Shown: one piece after another, positions 12,101 to 18,813 of the stretch
Position numbering within the stretch: the stretch's first letter is position 1
Layout: every line of letters starts with the position of its first letter
Origin: an uncultured Bacteroidales bacterium
GTDB lineage: Bacteria > Bacteroidota > Bacteroidia > Bacteroidales > Bacteroidaceae
Assembly: GCA_902784475.1 (NCBI GenBank)
Contig: CACZUX010000012.1
Span: forward strand, 1-40,252
DNA: 40,252 bases
Reading direction: 5' to 3'
Translations under genes and position numbers: made by a program
The notes under the pieces: generated by a model
Told to the model about the DNA's origin: nothing
Seen by the model: the letters and a program-made list of their open reading frames with translations, nothing else
Databases searched by the model: none

Positions 12101-14751
12101 ATCGAACCCTTCAGATTCACATAGCAGCTGTATCGGGGGTCGTAGGTGTAAATCAAGCCTTCCGTTGGGTCATAGCTGTTGGCTTTACCGATAGGACCGT
12201 TCTCACCGCCGCCGAAAATCTGGAAGACGTAACCCTTGTTCACATTGATGGTCGTGCTGCCCCAGATCTCAGAGTCGCCGCCATAACCGCCGCCAAACAC
12301 GTTGATGGCCTTACCCAGCACGTCCATGCCCTGCTCGTCGAGAATGACGCCCGAGTGACGCTCCAGGATATTGTAATCATCGTGACCATACAGAATGGCC
12401 TCACCTTCGTTCTCTTCCACCTGGTCGAAGATGGCATCAGGTCCCTTACGATCAACGATGGATGCATTGATGTTGATGACCACATTGCCGTTCACATGTC
12501 CTGTGTTGTAGCATCCGCCATAGATGTTGCCGCCCTTCAAACGGCGATCCAGGTCCTCATCTGTGCTTTCTCCTGTCGGAGCGGTTGAGGGGTCGAACTC
12601 CACGTCTTCACCCGTTGCTGCACTGATGGTGTTCCATACCAGTCCCTTCGTCTTGTCGTCTTTATCCTTCCAGCGCATGGGCTGAATTTTCAGACCGCTG
12701 AAGTTCAGCTCGAGCTTGTCGCCGATTGTCTCGGCGGGAGAACCGGCCGGCGCGGGATCGGGATCGCCCAACAAACCGCCCAGATATTCAGCATTGTAGT
12801 CTGTTTCATACACGTTGGCATTGTTACAGCCACCCACGACCTTATCATAGATAATGGCTTTTTCCGAGAAGTCGATAGAAACCTTGCCGTCAGTGATCAT
12901 GCTGCCCACGTTACCGCCGCAGAAGAACGAACCGAACTTGGAAGAATAGTCTATATAGTTGTTGGGATCGCCTCTGTCCTGGTCTTCAAACAGCACACCG
13001 GACTTCACCTTCATGGCACAGCCTTCCATGTATTTGGCAAAGACATCCTTGTCCGTCAAATCCATGGAGTTGAACTTGGAGTGGTCTGAAGTATAAGCCG
13101 TGCTTTTCATCGTACGCAGTACGCCTTCATTATGGCCGGAGATGTCTGCCTCATTGGTCTTAATCATATTCTCGCCGTTGTTGCCGAGGAACGTGTTGTC
13201 GAGGATGACGTAAGAGCCGATCTTGATGTGCGTTAAGTATTCGCTGCTGCTGCTTGCGGGAGCTGCATTCTCACGCAGCGAGGCGCTGTTGCCGCCCACA
13301 TAGAGACCTCCTTCAATGATGGTGGGATTGTCTTCCGTGCCTCTCACGAGGATGGACACCTTCTCGGCATTGGGGCGGAAATAGTTAAGGGCTGTTGCAG
13401 ACTTGAGTTTCTCGGGAACGCCCGTTATCCCCTCTGCCGTCAGAATGGCTTCGGGATCATAGTAGAGATCGCCCCATCGCGGGCTGTCCTTCAGGTCGGT
13501 GTTGTCCGTGTAGGCGTACGATCCGTTGCCGCCGCCATAGACGTCGCCGTAGATATGGGTGAAGATGCCCACGGTGTTGCCGCCATAGATGTTGCCGGAG
13601 ATGTCGTTACCGCCATAGACGTTTTTGACGTGACCCGCCAGCACTCTGACACGAGCAGCGTAACCGCCAGGGATTTTTGCGGGGTTGGGATCCAGCTGGA
13701 TGTCATCGTACGGAACGGGGGTGCCGTCTTCGTACAGCGGGCGTACATCAGCCTTGCGGCATCCGCCAAAGACATTGTCCACCGTCATGCCGGCGCCTTC
13801 CACCTGCATCAGCAGGCCTTCCTTGCTGGTCATACGGCCCTCATTACCACCGCCGTAAAGGTTGCGGACAGAGCCTTTTTGCAGATTCCATCGGGGGCGG
13901 ATGGCCATATCGGCCTTGTTGTTGCCGCCGAACAGACGTCCGATTTGGAATTCGTCACTGCTGGGGTAAGAGAAGGCGGTGTTGATGCCCATCAGCCTCT
14001 CAAAGCGGTCGTTGGTCAGGAGCTCGCCGTCGCCCTCAGTTGTCACGCGGGTATCCTTGATGCTGTTCACCACCTTGCTCGGGTTGTCCAGGCTGATGAC
14101 CGTTCTGTCCGTCACCGTGGCATTGTTGCCGCCACCGTAGGCATAGACGATGGAACCGCCGTGAATGTCGACGAACGTCTTACCCAATACCGGCGGGGTG
14201 AGTGCATGGCTGCTGGTCGCCACTTCCACACTGTTTTCTTCAGCATAATAAACGGTTTCGTCGTCAACTATTCTTGAACCATAGACATACTCACCATCGC
14301 CTCCGCCAAAGAGTTGACCGATATATATCTTCTGGGCATCTGCGGCCTCGGTTCCATCCGGGTTCGTTTTTGTGGAAATGAGCAGAAGGGCGTTCCAGGT
14401 CTTGTCCACCTCGTTGGCTTCTGCATGCGGTTTTATAACATCGGGCAATTCTTCTTCCGACGAGCCAATGGTGCCCGCAATATCATTGCCGCCGTAAAGA
14501 CGGTTAATGACAATATAGTCGGAGGCGTTTGCACCGTCAATATTCATGAAGGCTCTGCCTTTGACATCTGCCATACGGGCGCCGCCAAAGACTCTGTTCA
14601 GGTTGCCTTCTCTGATCGTCACGGAGGAGTTGCCGCCCGTCTCTCCGGCATTACCGCCGCCATAGACGTGTCCACCGATGACAATCTGAGCATGGGCGCC
14701 AGTCACACCCAGCAACATCAACAGGCTGATTATGGTATATTTAGCTTTCAA
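3154..14751 (-). CDS. Giant secreted repeat protein (3865 aa), probable surface adhesin
   Basis: The frame starts at a TTG; an in-frame TAA lies two codons upstream (TAA-GAG-TTG), so no earlier start exists. The first 22 residues are a clear signal peptide (KAKYTIISLLMLLGVTGAHAQ). Residues about 25-1850 carry some 38 copies of a core [VIL][YF]GG[GNC] (for example HVYGGGN, RLYGGND, NVFGGCR) spaced roughly 45-55 aa apart, which suggests a repetitive beta-solenoid. Residues about 1890-2810 hold a different repeat around YxxLxxxERxxY (QYELLPARERAYY, AYEDLSANERALY, EYEALPNEQRHY). Around residues 3040-3120 there is a GLUG-like stretch. The end (VQIYSAGG...KGVYIVRADGGRYTKKLGVK) resembles a type IX secretion type A sorting domain. 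It follows the fimbrial subunit genes by 38 nt. By analogy with the large distal protein of the mfa locus (Mfa5), a pilus-associated or surface adhesin is likely, but this is inference. No protease, vWA or enzyme motif was recognised. Confidence 0.9.
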   Translation of the reverse strand: MKAKYTIISLLMLLGVTGAHAQIVIGGHVYGGGNAGETGGNSSVTIREGNLNRVFGGARMADVKGRAFMNIDGANASDYIVINRLYGGNDIAGTIGSSEEELPDVIKPHAEANEVDKTWNALLLISTKTNPDGTEAADAQKIYIGQLFGGGDGEYVYGSRIVDDETVYYAEENSVEVATSSHALTPPVLGKTFVDIHGGSIVYAYGGGNNATVTDRTVISLDNPSKVVNSIKDTRVTTEGDGELLTNDRFERLMGINTAFSYPSSDEFQIGRLFGGNNKADMAIRPRWNLQKGSVRNLYGGGNEGRMTSKEGLLMQVEGAGMTVDNVFGGCRKADVRPLYEDGTPVPYDDIQLDPNPAKIPGGYAARVRVLAGHVKNVYGGNDISGNIYGGNTVGIFTHIYGDVYGGGNGSYAYTDNTDLKDSPRWGDLYYDPEAILTAEGITGVPEKLKSATALNYFRPNAEKVSILVRGTEDNPTIIEGGLYVGGNSASLRENAAPASSSSEYLTHIKIGSYVILDNTFLGNNGENMIKTNEADISGHNEGVLRTMKSTAYTSDHSKFNSMDLTDKDVFAKYMEGCAMKVKSGVLFEDQDRGDPNNYIDYSSKFGSFFCGGNVGSMITDGKVSIDFSEKAIIYDKVVGGCNNANVYETDYNAEYLGGLLGDPDPAPAGSPAETIGDKLELNFSGLKIQPMRWKDKDDKTKGLVWNTISAATGEDVEFDPSTAPTGESTDEDLDRRLKGGNIYGGCYNTGHVNGNVVININASIVDRKGPDAIFDQVEENEGEAILYGHDDYNILERHSGVILDEQGMDVLGKAINVFGGGYGGDSEIWGSTTINVNKGYVFQIFGGGENGPIGKANSYDPTEGLIYTYDPRYSCYVNLKGSMAGVYRGHAEDSDEMAEAEFIYGGSFEAPIAGNTVINLGNGRIFNSFAGSCNADILGHTETYIGRNGVDAQGKDVLGFPWIRDHVYGGNDLGGRILNTANFKGRVSSDLHAKLHNPAGAENPDVANASAYMEYIQGRVGYIFGGCYGDYDYTDTHYSKYTYPDGRSRKGFTKPRLDNAFVNFRPNSHARNELERIFGAGQGSLKGFGVDSMQNRSYILVDIPQNVTKFQNVAVFGAGANCGLGMGADSVTVSTQLDKYSAIIDLFRGTVSNIYGGSFKEGFTRRTLLNVPNTSTISVNNLFGGAYGDDPLYPCDVYESHVNYHSANATVRGNIYGGNNNADRTLYAQVNIDVPVYNGQTDPKTGSKYMSTVYGAGFGEDTWAQYTEVNLERGAEVYEVYGGGHNGKVINRKSLLKWQKEEPTLDLSMPGYHECGLDHQTLVHPTRLGGKYHTNVHIYEGATVWNYAYGGGMGDSEKVSQGILGSGDVYGSTYIDLLGGTVVKDLYAAGTSGAVRDGFRVTAAGFDYQGKHIDGFTASSTAYIEGGTARNVYGGGWRGSVGEHAGKIDDPYTDDIPGETHVIIGKTDGTTLTDGIPAIERNAYGGGEGGAVFGTANITLNNGFIGYRFFDSEPEDKTYPYTKVVHDDWTGYYQEKIVDETWKDADGNYIPNTNLENSGNLFGGGYIDNSSVDITNVKVYGGTVRDCVFGGGEIAAIGRGDVYGENDESPLRTLKGIYKAGKTKVSIYDGWVKRNVFAGGKGIDNLGRTGSLYTNGYVFGQTEVDILGGEVGTDEGVALGYGNVFGGGDIGYVYSAFDYPDGSLGLGKQSGARYDDNDEGHYFKSKNGVYTDDNGDPVGSGEKYMTEDSKVLVEPHCKVLTDVTINSHAYKAGDYVPTSDLNTLKDKTTDAATWGCLDVDGIIIHNAVFAGGNVSSGNDQVFANATTLFGNATASINDVYNRDLITIGTGHTGGLYGDGNLTFVDGYRELNITNYGTDYYHIKDDITLDQYELLPARERAYYELKYRCVQECEDNEHTHYSVGSTIPQDELVVLFAGQTDIISPDGTINEAYWVANGVVSRYAGRIMNTIQRADFCGVFGSRMVMKGAQDRVPEIVDYTNYTINRVREVSLNKKVSVAGDIEAKHRMHGNYFGIYSNVNFLGALTSDVNYYNNVRVTDNVDASKYKSDITIDDQTIPYGTATYQQWKQAHINDQTRNNGNSHNQVALASGVYLELTTEESTGNDLREKEWGYITGVVELDLINVQTGVGGGFVYAKNVHGNRLPSGKTRNTLTTLNNGAVSNRSFIYTTDDATQNAWQSSGNFVHSTQTIVDDCYDESAKYKGNDAVPAHYWFIKGSVYVYDQFISAYTGAPNAYSETVNIPLTISAASHGVMKLLNVKPNRYAYYSTYNNDSQKKLAPDGKLVIKDVEYHLNDPISYWDWYLLPAAERNLFVEETYVTIADCKYNSEDVDIIPAGTVMLPSEYNEAKAAHAKVYSVEKQQEVDFDYVFRSSNNLSHDTGYLLTYNVNNPAVWNKYYTPLTGESREEKITLAAYEDLSANERALYTDGPTYKPTANGLYGQRDFKVSDIISQETYDTYQAAKSAHSAYIPETGQAVFEPAFLVTSYVETTKKDGTEQRLQEGAKVAESDYTPAAWTAMASNRDEAYVCTSSITLSKTSLIYNGQLMTEAERTALLEDSEISAGIKEEIMKYVVPAYYCSTPGLYGGDYYDTAKNYRALTAWSSMSDADRTNFGFNYDALDLLIDPTYGKAEGQKYQYDGYDSYSEADKDKMIYSLEKPVDYTAVYHGTDDPEYGLVNGKEYSRTEYEALPNEQRHYAPIGVSAAGDYYVVKEFFIVGETPYPVGTVISSNTYASLDDETREANIQTITFTAGDAGKTFYYCRENWSNGGNHVIGEVINENDYSVLTNKQTNFTIHGVIPMETSTLYVSRNSDIFDLSKEKIITVVYEYNYEESDESGMHITPITERHVVNIHLQFKSGIPTVEDITKPGVVIPGTAVTLRTPTVTPGAYEVTGGGWELYEKPADAESHTNGIEYYPGSDPLYWYQDGYYVAYYAQTYLGKTYSNHVPVTVANYHDLKKVMDDKEKHLHVDYALNRLKRESKIYINDYSSTSQNGLDLLKNFYDLSLLTTPAEEGPLVGHTLLNEHVKGGADLEFILHTDIDHTGEWTSIGSTECFGGNFHGDGYTVSGLDHSLFEKLCGNVYNLGVTGSFTGAGVAETGSGYVENCWISTSTEEAKTSKPVFGNPNRGSGYQLVNCYYQEEDNATNKYAKHTGTYGIPTRMNNQAFNNGTVAYNLNGFYLYKRYCDREVSEGAAYKYITMNEDGTPSEPKEGYYGSNPDLCDAGYVESRYIDGDFRYADGEIPATTDDRLYTETDAQSNTKVKFAPIWPDDYIFFGQTLTYGYDADRAHQAQPAHVKRSASLLAKGEQSNRVYRAPAYYGSKTMDVAHFNPMAYLVAHTKPKTASDTDLKPAYPGMTAVDFAGHNDTEWTPGTASGKFYSPLLDDAGLTGISTNGQTPNILVYAPAETSTEGYANKNTYDVLTDHFAHEPAYAAYDTDGNASYRRVASAINQWGMVAGHLVQSNLTATNDHLLVDKEDFNCPISYSFGSGKRMWYQRMPDLYVDLNKGWETVSLPFTAELVTTQDKGEITHFYSGSRSIDDKDTKIGHEYWLRGYEGLAATTGSTPANVVTTAFNYPKKAGNAKTVSNTFLWDYYYSANAQADANTDIYQTYYQEARTLEQYPLLATATPYIIGFPGKTYYEFDLSGEFVARNTAATAPAKLDRQTVSFVSVPGITIAVSDDELEAVTAETNYGFMPNYMSKKVDGYLMNANGNSFDKTPDGGLATVPFRPYFVDAANNPARGITRSILFNMDGTGFDFDNDEKKPIEDELGEGTLEIYTLGQNIAVTSTLRNAVPVQIYSAGGALITQFNIQPDETVKTPVYSKGVYIVRADGGRYTKKLGVK

Positions 14752-14765
14752 CTCTTATCTTTTAT

Positions 14766-14807
14766 CTGTCAACTGTCAATTATCAACTGTCAATTATCAA
14801 TTGTCAA
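14766..14807. repeat. Three 14-bp tandem repeats between fimbrillin-like gene and giant gene
   Basis: Read on the minus strand the units are TTGACAATTGATAA (14807-14794), TTGACAGTTGATAA (14793-14780) and TTGACAGTTGACAG (14779-14766), exactly head to tail. The first unit and the start of the second encode the last residues and the stop codon of the 371-aa gene. The last ends 14 nt before the TTG start of the giant gene. AT-rich units of this sort near gene starts are familiar in Bacteroidales; a function is not evident. Confidence 0.85.
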
Positions 14808-15905
14808 AGTCGGGTTATTCAGGTCGTGATTCGACAGCACGTAAAGATATGACGGGGTGACGGTCATGACGGTCATGTTCACCTGCACTCTTTGAGCTCT
14901 GACCGCTTCCAGATCCGGTAATTTATTGCTTGCCGTGCAGTCCTGGCGTATCAGATTGCCTTTGCTGTCGTACACGTCATAGGTGCTGACCAGCGTCAGG
15001 CTCCCGGAAAGGGTGGGGGCGAAGCAGGCGTAGATGTCCAAGGGAGTGTCAACGTCAAGTGCCGTGCCCTCATCGTTGTTGAATACCACGACTGCATCAT
15101 TGCTGCCTGAAGCTGTGTAAGTTACGTCGGATATCGGGCTGGCGCCGGTCTCGTTGTGCATCAGCGTAACGCTGGCATTGACACTTTCTCTGTCGGTGCT
15201 CAGTGTCATCGTCTTCAGTTTGATGGTACGCAGAGCAGCATACTCCGCATCTATTTTCAGACGGAACTGGGCTGCAGCGTAGAGATGGTCCATCAGGAGA
15301 TGAATCTTGTAGCTGTCTTCTCCGGCGGAAATCGGCCAAGTCCAGTAGAACTGTCCTTCCTTCAATCCCTCGTCGGTGTTCTTGACGCCCGTGATGATGC
15401 AAATGTCATCCGTGGTGACGGGTTTGATGTCGGTGATGGTCAGCGTGGCTTCATTGGCAGTGGTTTTTGTCAGCGTGCTGCCCATTTCTCCCGTTTTGGG
15501 CATATAGCCATAGACGGTATAGTCTTTGTCCGGTAAGACGTCAAAGTGTGCATGCCACTTGTTGGTGTAAACGATTCTTTCCTCTTGCGGGGATGCCCAG
15601 TCCACCAACGGATTCTCCGACAAAAGTGTATAGATGCCCATCGTTGTGGCCTTATCCGGGGTATATTCATTGAAGCCGGCCGGAGCGGGGAGGGCAAACA
15701 CGCCCTTGTCGGCAAATAGAGAAGAATACGCCTTCAGTTGCACCACTCTGCCTGCTTCTTCGGGTTCGTCGCCCGGAGTCACGGCTTCGGTGTCGTTGCC
15801 CGGAGTCACTGTCGGCTGCGTCTCGAAATCGTCCGAGGTGCAGGCGCTTGGCAGCAGGGTGGCGACCGCCAACAGAATGCCGATATAATTCTTCTTAATG
15901 TTCAT
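14790..15905 (-). CDS. Fimbrillin-like lipoprotein (Mfa_like_1 type)
   Basis: A 371-aa lipoprotein with the lipobox LLPSAC (Cys22) followed by TSDD, the acidic tail typical of surface-exported Bacteroidetes lipoproteins. A low-complexity Thr/Pro/Gly/Glu linker covers residues 27-52. An Arg at 53 (EEAGRVVQL) precedes the first beta strand of the mature domain, a possible protease processing site as in FimA/Mfa1 maturation. The body resembles the Mfa_like_1/fimbrillin family: an N-terminal strand-rich domain, then a segment like LLMDHLYAAAQFRLKI, where these proteins place a conserved strand, and a C-terminal beta domain. The final residues (NPTLTIDN) are encoded by the 14-bp repeat. It lies 20 nt after the 398-aa gene. 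It could be a tip or accessory subunit; which one cannot be told from sequence. Confidence 0.8.
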   Translation of the reverse strand: MNIKKNYIGILLAVATLLPSACTSDDFETQPTVTPGNDTEAVTPGDEPEEAGRVVQLKAYSSLFADKGVFALPAPAGFNEYTPDKATTMGIYTLLSENPLVDWASPQEERIVYTNKWHAHFDVLPDKDYTVYGYMPKTGEMGSTLTKTTANEATLTITDIKPVTTDDICIITGVKNTDEGLKEGQFYWTWPISAGEDSYKIHLLMDHLYAAAQFRLKIDAEYAALRTIKLKTMTLSTDRESVNASVTLMHNETGASPISDVTYTASGSNDAVVVFNNDEGTALDVDTPLDIYACFAPTLSGSLTLVSTYDVYDSKGNLIRQDCTASNKLPDLEAVRAQRVQVNMTVMTVTPSYLYVLSNHDLNNPTLTIDN

Positions 15906-15925
15906 TATTCATTCTTGTGATGTGC

Positions 15926-17122
15926 TCACCAATTGTACAGATTGTGATAGACTTCTTTTGGGGTCCATTCTTTTATATACAGCGACTCCACCTGCAACTT
16001 GCCGCTGCCGGCGTAGTAGGCATAGACAATCCAGGTGTGGTTGCGCCTGAAGTCGCCGGCCTGCTGCATGGCGAAATCGACGGTCTGCGGGGTGCCTTCG
16101 CCGATGGTGTACGTGATGACGCCGGTCAGCTTCTTGTCGCTCTCGCGCAGATAGACGGGGCCCTCCACGGTGACCTCGGGGGCAGGCTGTTTCGTTGCGG
16201 CTTCACGAATCAGGTCTTCGTATTCCTGAGCTTCCTGATCCACATAGAGGTAGTCTGTCGGGTCGTCCGTTTCAGCCACATCGTCGATATCGTCTAACAG
16301 CAGTTCCTTCGCCTCGGTGTTGTATGTCATGGACAGCGGAGTTTTGAAGAGATACTCCACGTCGGGTATCATGCCTTCATTGATTTTGATGCTGGTGATG
16401 TTCACTGTCGGCTCTCCTTCGGTCTTGGCAAAGACGAAGCGCAACTTCGACACCGCACGGGTCAGTTGAACGGTGGAGATTGCACTGAGCGTGCCTACAC
16501 GCAGAGCCGGAGCGTCGCCAACTACGGGCTGTGCAGTGAGTTTACCCGCAAACGGCAGGCCGTCGTCGGGCACGCTTCTAGTGTTTTGTTCCAGTCCGAA
16601 GTGTTCGTCGTCTATCTTGGCACCGTTCTGCAGTTGGGAGCGTGTGGTCTCTTCATTCAATGTCCCCACGCCGCAGTTGCTGCCGGTCACATTGGCCATC
16701 ACATAGACGTTGACGCTGGGCTTGGCGGCCGCGAATTCGTCGCTGACGGGTATCTGATAGGTGGTGCCCTTTCCCTCGTTCAGCGCTGTGACTTCGTGAG
16801 TGCTGAAATAGCCGACCGGATTTCCTGTCTCCGACTCGTAAATCCATATCTGCAGGCTCTTGATGGTACCCTCGTCGGTAACGGCGTCCACCTCGCCCAC
16901 ATCGGCACGGGTTTGTGCGGTGCCTTTTGTGGCTGTCGCAGCCTGTTCCGGGGCATAGACATATATGGCCAGCTGTGCCGCTTTGTGCGCATCGACCGCA
17001 TGATTCAGAGCTTCCGGCACGACCTCTTCTTCCCCGTCGTCGGAGGAGCAGGCGGAGAGCAGCACAGTCAGCATGCTGCACAGAAGCCACAGGAGAAGGT
17101 CTATATGTCTGTTTTTGCTCAT
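15926..17122 (-). CDS. Fimbrial accessory subunit lipoprotein (Mfa3/Mfa4- or FimA-like)
   Basis: A 398-aa lipoprotein with lipobox VLLSAC (Cys25) and the acidic tail SSDDGEEE. The sequence AQTRADVGE places an Arg at residue 72 just before the predicted first strand, the position where arginine-specific cleavage matures FimA/Mfa1-class subunits. The pattern IKSLQIWIYESETGNPVGYF and the later VYVMANVTG are typical of the N-terminal domain of fimbrillins. The C-terminal end, with FRRNHTWIVYAYY and LQVESLYIKEW, is typical of accessory tip-type subunits whose last strand ends in Trp. The start ATG at 17122 lies 10 nt after the 551-aa gene, so the genes are tightly linked. Role as a minor or tip subunit is inferred from family and order. 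Confidence 0.8.
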   Translation of the reverse strand: MSKNRHIDLLLWLLCSMLTVLLSACSSDDGEEEVVPEALNHAVDAHKAAQLAIYVYAPEQAATATKGTAQTRADVGEVDAVTDEGTIKSLQIWIYESETGNPVGYFSTHEVTALNEGKGTTYQIPVSDEFAAAKPSVNVYVMANVTGSNCGVGTLNEETTRSQLQNGAKIDDEHFGLEQNTRSVPDDGLPFAGKLTAQPVVGDAPALRVGTLSAISTVQLTRAVSKLRFVFAKTEGEPTVNITSIKINEGMIPDVEYLFKTPLSMTYNTEAKELLLDDIDDVAETDDPTDYLYVDQEAQEYEDLIREAATKQPAPEVTVEGPVYLRESDKKLTGVITYTIGEGTPQTVDFAMQQAGDFRRNHTWIVYAYYAGSGKLQVESLYIKEWTPKEVYHNLYNW

Positions 17123-17132
17123 TCTCTTTTAT

Positions 17133-18788
17133 TTACAACTCCACATTAGTCGTTGTTGCCTGAATCCATTTGGTCACCACCTGTACGCCAATCTCCAGTC
17201 GCGGAGCCAGCAGGTCGGGCATGCAGGTATAGGCTTTGGCGAGCGATGTCACGCTCATCGACATGGTGGTGGTATAGTCTTGTGTGAACACGCGGCCGGC
17301 GTAAGCGTCCGTGCCCTTTCCTGCGGGGTCGGTCATGGCGATGAGGTAGAAGCGCGTGTTCGGATAGACGGTGCCGTCCTTGCCGGTAAACGCCTGACCA
17401 GTGTCGTTCAGGAACTCCAGGATGACAGGCACTTTCTCGCTGTCGTATGACTGCAGCACCAATGTGTTGATCCTGTTGCCGTCCACGATGGCCGTCTCGT
17501 AGATGAAGCGCCCGTCAACGTCGGTCTGTTCGCCCTGCGGCTTCATGTTGAAGCCTACGGTGTGCTGTCCTCCGATGATGACGCCTTTCAGGGGCAGGTG
17601 TGCCATGTCGGCATTGGTCACCACTTCGTTTTTGGCGTCGCTCAGCGTGGCGCTCATGCCCGTCAGCGTGAGTTGCAGCTTGGCCACACCGTACTGGATG
17701 GGCTTCTCCACGGCTACGGCCGCGGTATTGGTGTTGACGGCTGTCGGACCGGTGTACCAGGTGTCCAGGAAGGCATCCCACAACTTGTCGGTGGTCTGGT
17801 AGGCGGTTTTCAACACCTCTGCTGCGGAGGTGCGTATGGGGCTGTCTGCAAAGAACATCAACTCTGCTGGATAGGTGTAGCGGTTGATGCCGTTGATGTT
17901 GTCGAGTGTGGTGGTCGTTGTGCGTACCGAGAACGCACTGCCTGTCCAACGGATGACGGCGGCTCCGTCGGGCAGTCCGATGGAGCGCGGATAGGTGCTT
18001 CCTTCTATGGCGTCATCGTTGTCAATATTGGCGATGATGGCGGTGCTGAGTGCATCGCCTCTGCCGGACAGCAGAGCCCTCAGTGCGGCCACGAACGCCT
18101 TGATGTTGGCTGCCGCTCCGCTCATCAGGCCGGCGCCTTCCGATCCCATGCGGATGAAGTCCAGATAGTAGCTCTTCAGCGTGGGATCTTCTGTCGTGCT
18201 CCAGCCAGCGGTGTTGGCAATGGAGGTCATATAGTTGGCCAATGCGTTGGCTTCTGCGGGTGCTTCCGTAGATTCGCGGATGGAGGTCAGACTGAACTGA
18301 ATGTCAGCCGTTTTCTTGCGTATGGTGGGCAGGGGACTCAGTTGGCCGTTGATTTTCGGATCGTTAGACACGGGCTTTGCTTTGCCAAAGACCAGCATGC
18401 GGTCTGTGCCCGTCATCAGGTGGCAGTGGTCCACGTAGTAGGTGTTGTATCTCTCTACGTCATTCTCTTTCGCCAAATCGTCTTCGTTGGCACCCGCGAG
18501 GTTTATCAGCGGGTTGTCATTGGCGGTGACTTCGGCACCGTTGGTGTGGTAGGGGATGCACACCAGCAGATCCATGCCCAGGAATGCGGCGGTGGCGGCG
18601 CTGTTTCGGGTGAGTGCCTGACGGGTGTTTTGCGCGCCGTTGCCGAGGCTGACCAGCAGGTCCACCTGCTTGGCCTGCGGCTGCGGCGTCTCGATGACCT
18701 GCTCAGCCATATCGTCGGTGGCCGAACATGATGTCATCATCATGCCCGACAGCAGATAGTATACGATATGTTTGAGAGAGGTCTTCAC
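17133..18788 (-). CDS. Second Mfa1-type fimbrillin paralogue
   Basis: A 551-aa lipoprotein starting at GTG (18788); the next in-frame ATGs lie inside the signal peptide, so GTG is preferred. The lipobox is MMMTSC (Cys21) followed by SATDD. Arg56 and Arg61 (NTRQALTRNS) mark possible processing sites. It is clearly related to the 749-aa protein: both have YPAEL-x-[FY]F-x-[ND]SP, an IQYGVAKL/INYGTALL strand, L[KT]GV[IL]IGG, [IL]EF[VL]N[ND][ST]G, and near the C-terminus F[TI]QDY followed by PDL. These are hallmarks of the Mfa1/fimbrillin C-terminal family. Its last strand (VTKWIQATTTNVEL) differs from that of the 749-aa protein, which may matter because this strand region is used in donor-strand polymerisation. 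It lies 25 nt after the anchor gene. Confidence 0.85.
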   Translation of the reverse strand: MKTSLKHIVYYLLSGMMMTSCSATDDMAEQVIETPQPQAKQVDLLVSLGNGAQNTRQALTRNSAATAAFLGMDLLVCIPYHTNGAEVTANDNPLINLAGANEDDLAKENDVERYNTYYVDHCHLMTGTDRMLVFGKAKPVSNDPKINGQLSPLPTIRKKTADIQFSLTSIRESTEAPAEANALANYMTSIANTAGWSTTEDPTLKSYYLDFIRMGSEGAGLMSGAAANIKAFVAALRALLSGRGDALSTAIIANIDNDDAIEGSTYPRSIGLPDGAAVIRWTGSAFSVRTTTTTLDNINGINRYTYPAELMFFADSPIRTSAAEVLKTAYQTTDKLWDAFLDTWYTGPTAVNTNTAAVAVEKPIQYGVAKLQLTLTGMSATLSDAKNEVVTNADMAHLPLKGVIIGGQHTVGFNMKPQGEQTDVDGRFIYETAIVDGNRINTLVLQSYDSEKVPVILEFLNDTGQAFTGKDGTVYPNTRFYLIAMTDPAGKGTDAYAGRVFTQDYTTTMSMSVTSLAKAYTCMPDLLAPRLEIGVQVVTKWIQATTTNVEL

Positions 18789-18813
18789 TTTCGTACCCTA
18801 TTGTATATAGTGC

